In this document: positions 61,484-61,569 of the stretch, one piece after another
Layout of the letters: each line of letters opens with the position of its first letter
Numbering within the stretch: the stretch's first letter is position 1
Notes under the pieces: model-generated
The model's database searches: none
Seen by the model: the letters and a program-made list of their open reading frames with translations, nothing else
What the model was told of the DNA's origin: nothing
Assembly (NCBI RefSeq): GCF_009707865.1
Contig: NZ_WMBA01000050.1
Span: 1 to 61,569 of the forward strand
Direction: 5' to 3'
Length of the DNA: 61,569 nt
Source of the DNA: Amycolatopsis pithecellobii
GTDB lineage: Bacteria; Actinomycetota; Actinomycetes; Mycobacteriales; Pseudonocardiaceae
Made by a program: the position numbers and the translations under genes

Positions 61484-61569
61484 GCCACCGGAGATTCGTA
61501 TGCCGAGGTGCTGGGCTTCGGAAACGCCGGCGGCCGACCGCGCTGGGGGGGGGGGGGGGCCGGGGCGGG
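61484..61569 (+). other. Right edge: VOC-like gene fragment ending in a G homopolymer
   Basis: Bases 61499-61543 read YAEVLGFGNAGGRPRW, matching EVFGFTSAGGRPRWGE near the start of the preceding VOC protein but not identical at the DNA level. A run of G follows (about 14 bases around 61543-61559) and then ccggggcggg. The fragment may be the start of a tandem paralogue. The homopolymer suggests low-quality sequence at a contig end. Confidence 0.55.

Noticed and set aside
1..61569. Insertion sequences, integrases, phage genes, tRNA or rRNA
   Set aside because: I looked for transposase or integrase motifs, terminal repeats and cloverleaf-like sequences and found none that hold up.

Overview
The window is high-GC actinobacterial DNA. 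The gene order at its left end (scpB-rluB, then cmk-plsC-der), frequent GTG/TTG starts, ATGA/GTGA overlaps, many FCD-type GntR regulators and broad catabolic capacity suggest a Pseudonocardiaceae member such as Amycolatopsis. That placement is inference from style and synteny, not a database result. Both ends look like assembly ends: the left edge lies inside a tandem repeat in scpB, and the right edge runs into a G homopolymer.

Region 1 (1-8 kb) is core genome: scpB (5'-truncated), rluB, recQ, a KhtTU-type K+/H+ antiporter pair on the minus strand, then the cmk-plsC-der operon. Region 2 (8-13.2 kb) holds a one-module Pls/PosA-type nonribosomal peptide synthetase (adenylation, carrier, and membrane-embedded beta-helix domains), translationally coupled to an M1 metallopeptidase. 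It is a candidate cationic homopoly-amino-acid locus.

Region 3 (13-29.5 kb) is mixed metabolism: a uronate dehydrogenase-like enzyme, an alpha-ketoglutarate semialdehyde dehydrogenase-like enzyme, a molybdenum oxidoreductase with its flavin reductase, PoxB, an AMACR-type CoA enzyme, pirin, a LysG/LysE pair, a secreted GH2 glycosidase with a LamG domain, and a 2-keto-3-deoxy-arabinonate dehydratase-like FAH protein. Several of these fit an oxidative sugar-acid route ending at 2-oxoglutarate. The 0.95 kb gap at 13.96-14.91 kb holds a possibly broken Cys-containing peptide gene and a 30-bp direct repeat.

Region 4 (29.5-34.5 kb) is a three-gene cassette: a large TPR-CHAT protease, divergent from a small Cys-containing protein and a coupled membrane protein. 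It looks like a conflict or cell-death type system without a recognised effector. Region 5 (34.5-36.5 kb) has a GlxA-type regulator divergent from a DJ-1/PfpI enzyme and a small hypothetical protein.

Region 6 (36.5-49.4 kb) is a catabolic island with two FCD-GntR regulators: a family III CoA-transferase, a mesaconyl-CoA-hydratase-like MaoC protein, a CocE/NonD hydrolase, an aspartase/fumarase-superfamily lyase, and an oligopeptide-type ABC importer whose second permease is fused to an ATPase. Region 7 (49.5 kb to the end) is a second catabolic island with a TetR and an FCD-GntR regulator: zinc alcohol dehydrogenase, SnoaL-like protein, extradiol-dioxygenase-like VOC protein, FAH hydrolase, acetoacetate-CoA ligase, two SDRs, an SsuABC/TauABC-like importer and a second VOC protein. 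The order suggests import, ring or carbonyl oxidation, C-C hydrolysis to acetoacetate and activation to acetoacetyl-CoA. No tRNA, rRNA, CRISPR array, transposase or phage gene was seen.
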